Part shown: positions 61,697-64,000 of the stretch, piece by piece
Position numbering within the stretch: the first letter of the stretch is position 1
How the letters are laid out: each line of letters opens with the position of its first letter
Assembly: GCA_052161605.1 (NCBI GenBank)
Contig: CP197409.1
DNA from: JBKCUI01 sp052161605
Lineage (GTDB): Bacteria; Planctomycetota; Planctomycetia; Pirellulales; Pirellulaceae
Length of the DNA: 64,000 nucleotides
Direction: 5' to 3' (one strand)
The notes under the pieces: generated by a model
What the model saw: only the letters and a program-made list of their open reading frames with translations
The model's database searches: none
Told to the model about the DNA's origin: nothing
Translations under genes and position numbers: made by a program

Positions 61697-63318
61697 GCGA
61701 CGAGATGCTCCAGCAATCCATCAACGCTCTGATCAATGGCACCATCACAGAGGCCGAGCATCAGTCGTTGCAAAACCATTTGAAGGAAGACGCCGCGGCC
61801 CGCGCGATCTTCCGTGAGCGGATGGATATCGAAGCAGGCTTGCGAACTTGGGCCACTGACGGTGGTGCGCAGCGTCAAGTCCTGATCAGCGATTCAGCTA
61901 TTAAACAGAGTTTACGAACCGCTTGGGGGCGGCGCATTACATTGATCGCCACGGCGGCTTCGATCCTCGCAATCGCCATGTGGTGGACGCAGCGACCCGA
62001 TCGAGAACATCTCAATCTGGCAGATCAGCAGAACAAGCCAACCCCGCAAGCGACTCCACCGACCGCACCGCCCTTCGGAAAATGGATCGCACAAGCGGAT
62101 TGCGTCTGGCAGCAACCGCCATCGCTTCCCGATGGAATGTTGGGCGCGGGCATGATCAAGCTGACATCTGGAGCCGCCGAACTGCGATTCGATTCGGGAA
62201 CGAATGTCGTGCTTGAAGGTCCTTGTGAACTGCTCGTCAACACTGCCGACTCAGCGCGACTCCTGGCCGGCACCGTTTTTGTCAACGTCACGGAAGTGTC
62301 CAATGGTTTTCTGCTTGAAACCCCTGAGGCCCAGATCATCGACGAAGGGACACAGTATGCGGTAGCGTTGGATTCACTAGCGACCGAAGTCCATGTCTTT
62401 GATGGCAGCGTGATCTGGACGCCGACCAATGTCGATGCTGACTTCGAAGATAGGATTACCACCGGTGACGCGAGGCGCTATCTTCGCAGCGAACCCAGCC
62501 GAGCGAATCACATTCCTTTTGGGCAACGGCAATTTGTGCGACGCATTGACGAACAAGTCCGTGAAGCAGCTGGCGGCGAGTTGCTCGCCTATGACGGATT
62601 CGAGAATCTTGCTGGCCAGATCCGGCGAGACCGCAGCGGTTTTGGTTGGTCCGGTGGCTGGGAATCTGCTGGCTTTGGTCGCGGACCGCTCGCCGAAGTC
62701 ATCGATGCTCCGAAGGGGATTGTTTTCGGGAAAGAACGTTCGAGCCGCCGTCTTCTTTCGCTGCAAGGCGGAGAGAATTTGCGGAGGCAATTCGAAAAGC
62801 CGATTGAGTTGAGTCCAGGCGAGACAATCTTTGTGAGTCTGCTGATCAGTCGCCAATCTTCTGGCGAGCAGCCGTCCGACAAACAGCCTTCCGGCGACAG
62901 CAAGGACGACGAACAATCCGCCGCCATACAAATTGTTCTGGAACCTGATTCCGTGTCACCAAGATTCACCCGCCGCCATTCGGTGTCTTTTGGCGTCAGG
63001 TCCGACCAGCGATTGTTTCTGAATAACTCGGGCACGATTGACGAAACCGCAATGTCGCTCGCTGTCGGCGAGCCACATCTGTTTGTATTCATGTACAAGG
63101 CGGAATCAAACCGCACCACCGCAAACTTACGAGTCTACCGAGCCGATGAGCTGGTCGATGAAACTCAACCGTCTGCTTGGACCGTCTACGGAACCGCGTC
63201 GACTGGCCCGGTGAAGTTCTCTTCGATTCGACTTTCGCTGGGCATTCGAGCAGCCGCTCAAATCGATGAATTGCGAGTCAGCGATTCCTGGAACGCCGCC
63301 ATCGATCTCGCCAATTGA
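61693..63318 (+). CDS. FecR-like anti-sigma/membrane protein with LamG-like C-terminus
   Basis: The start is ATG 61693, overlapping the sigma stop; the product has 541 residues. The first about 75 form a cytosolic anti-sigma-like helical part (MLQQSINALINGTITEAEHQSLQNHL), followed by one membrane segment (ITLIATAASILAIAMWW, near residue 80). Residues about 120-260 are a FecR domain (GAAELRFDSGTNVVLEGPCEL, SARLLAGTVFVNV, IIDEGTQYAVALDS, VHVFDGSVIW). The C-terminal 250 residues look like a LamG-type sandwich (FLSLLISRQSS, SSIRLSLGIRAAAQIDELRVSD). This is the usual planctomycete sensor-plus-sigma arrangement with an outside ligand-binding part. Confidence 0.88.
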   Translation: MSDEMLQQSINALINGTITEAEHQSLQNHLKEDAAARAIFRERMDIEAGLRTWATDGGAQRQVLISDSAIKQSLRTAWGRRITLIATAASILAIAMWWTQRPDREHLNLADQQNKPTPQATPPTAPPFGKWIAQADCVWQQPPSLPDGMLGAGMIKLTSGAAELRFDSGTNVVLEGPCELLVNTADSARLLAGTVFVNVTEVSNGFLLETPEAQIIDEGTQYAVALDSLATEVHVFDGSVIWTPTNVDADFEDRITTGDARRYLRSEPSRANHIPFGQRQFVRRIDEQVREAAGGELLAYDGFENLAGQIRRDRSGFGWSGGWESAGFGRGPLAEVIDAPKGIVFGKERSSRRLLSLQGGENLRRQFEKPIELSPGETIFVSLLISRQSSGEQPSDKQPSGDSKDDEQSAAIQIVLEPDSVSPRFTRRHSVSFGVRSDQRLFLNNSGTIDETAMSLAVGEPHLFVFMYKAESNRTTANLRVYRADELVDETQPSAWTVYGTASTGPVKFSSIRLSLGIRAAAQIDELRVSDSWNAAIDLAN

Positions 63319-63466
63319 TGACCAAGATATACGATCCAAAATTCGCCACTTTGGTCTGCCTAGTGGCTCGGACTAGCCGGGAAAAAGAATCCCGAGTGAG
63401 TCGGAAGGAGAATTGCCCAGAGTCGTTAACCGGCGGCCGACGTTAGTGAGTCAAACCAACAACATT

Positions 63467-64000
63467 TCACCCGCCTCGAATGGTCTCTGACTGCGGCAAA
63501 AATTTGTCGGTCGTTAGGTGATATTGTGGCTCTTCGGAGAATGAAACCGTGATCAAGTCTTTGGCTTTGCGAATCATATGTCGGCATTCCTCACTGAGAT
63601 GCGTGAGGTGCACTGTCTTGCCAAGCTGCTGGTATTTTTTGGCCACGACATGGATCGCTTCCATCGCCGAGTGGTCATAGACTCGCGTAAAGTAGAAGTC
63701 GATGATGACGGTGTCAGGATCTTTCTTAGCATCGAACAATTCCTTGAATTGCGTCGTCGAAGCAAAAAACAGCGGCCCGTGAAGTTGATAGACCTTGGCA
63801 CCATGTTCGTTGATCTTGATGTCTGCGTTCACGTTCTTGGCATGCTTGAACGCGAAGGCCAAAGACGAAACGATCACGCCAATGATGACAGCCGACGCAA
63901 GATCGTGCATGACTGCTGTGTAGAGCGTCACAATTACCATCACTAGAAAGTCAGTGAATGGAACCTTGCGATAAAGCTTCAACGACGCCCACTCAAATGT
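63467..64000 (-). CDS. SulP family anion transporter, C-terminal part (start beyond window)
   Basis: The frame is open to the window edge, so only the last about 177 residues are present. Two hydrophobic segments (FLVMVIVTLYTAVMHDLASAVIIGVIVSSLAFAF) end the membrane part and a STAS domain follows (KVYQLHGPLFFASTTQFKELF, TVIIDFYFTRVYDHSAMEAIHVVAKKYQQLGKTVHLTHLSEECRHMI). This is the cytosolic regulatory domain of bacterial sulfate/bicarbonate SulP permeases. It converges with the FecR-like gene with 148 bp between. The ion transported cannot be told from this part. Confidence 0.9.
   Translation of the reverse strand, partial: TFEWASLKLYRKVPFTDFLVMVIVTLYTAVMHDLASAVIIGVIVSSLAFAFKHAKNVNADIKINEHGAKVYQLHGPLFFASTTQFKELFDAKKDPDTVIIDFYFTRVYDHSAMEAIHVVAKKYQQLGKTVHLTHLSEECRHMIRKAKDLITVSFSEEPQYHLTTDKFLPQSETIRGG

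Overview
The window reads as chromosomal DNA of a planctomycete, most likely of the Pirellulaceae (Rhodopirellula-like). The main evidence is the density of families typical of Planctomycetota: planctomycete cytochrome proteins with DUF1549/DUF1553 (two genes) or DUF1587/DUF1592/DUF1588/DUF1585 (two loci), their partners DUF1501 (two) and DUF1552 (two), a sigma-ECF/FecR pair, and many secreted proteins of unknown function. Assignments come from reading translated sequences and motifs; no database search was run.

Layout. 1-10 kb: housekeeping and metabolic genes (a partial aldehyde dehydrogenase, a sugar isomerase-like protein, an MDR oxidoreductase, 6-phosphogluconate dehydrogenase). They surround a tRNA-Ser(GGA) followed by a small defence remnant: a DUF4062/ATPase protein translationally coupled to a 117-aa stump of a type I restriction subunit HsdR. 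10-30 kb: ordinary accessory and core genes, including a DUF11-type surface protein, a toroid-fold protein, an RRM protein, ComM/YifB, a PQQ-SDR-SDR-VOC operon, IF-1, an esterase, a ferritin-like protein, an aldo/keto reductase, a beta-CASP nuclease, a DegT aminotransferase and a PIG-L deacetylase.

30.6-54 kb is the distinctive part. A GntR/FadR-type regulator with a perfect 15-bp palindrome upstream opens a cluster of DUF1592, DUF1552, an unrecognised secreted family, a DUF1549/DUF1553 protein and DUF1501. After glpK-glpD and an FG-GAP protein, a second, diverged copy of the DUF1592-DUF1552-unknown cassette follows. Its DUF1592 gene carries a Trp-to-amber nonsense codon and an in-frame insertion of a double hairpin. 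Between the genes sit eight copies of one palindromic element of about 60-75 bp built from the unit GTCGAAARATGTAG. Two of them bracket a GxxExxY/PD-(D/E)XK nuclease-like gene. The second cassette has instead acquired a four-helix-bundle (S23/IVP-like) gene preceded by a long imperfect palindrome of AATC/TTACTC units. Two other palindromes with the same 'direct repeats inside each arm' design lie at 16.96-17.06 kb and 42.62-42.76 kb. Nuclease or four-helix genes associated with iterated-unit palindromes are the best candidate here for an undescribed repeat-mobilising system; that link is inference.

54-64 kb: a carboxypeptidase pseudogene, a DUF1444 protein, and a third module. In it a small secreted protein, a DUF1549/DUF1553 protein and DUF1501 run leftward, divergent from an ECF sigma factor and a FecR/LamG-type membrane protein, which suggests sigma-controlled expression. 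The window ends inside a SulP anion transporter gene.
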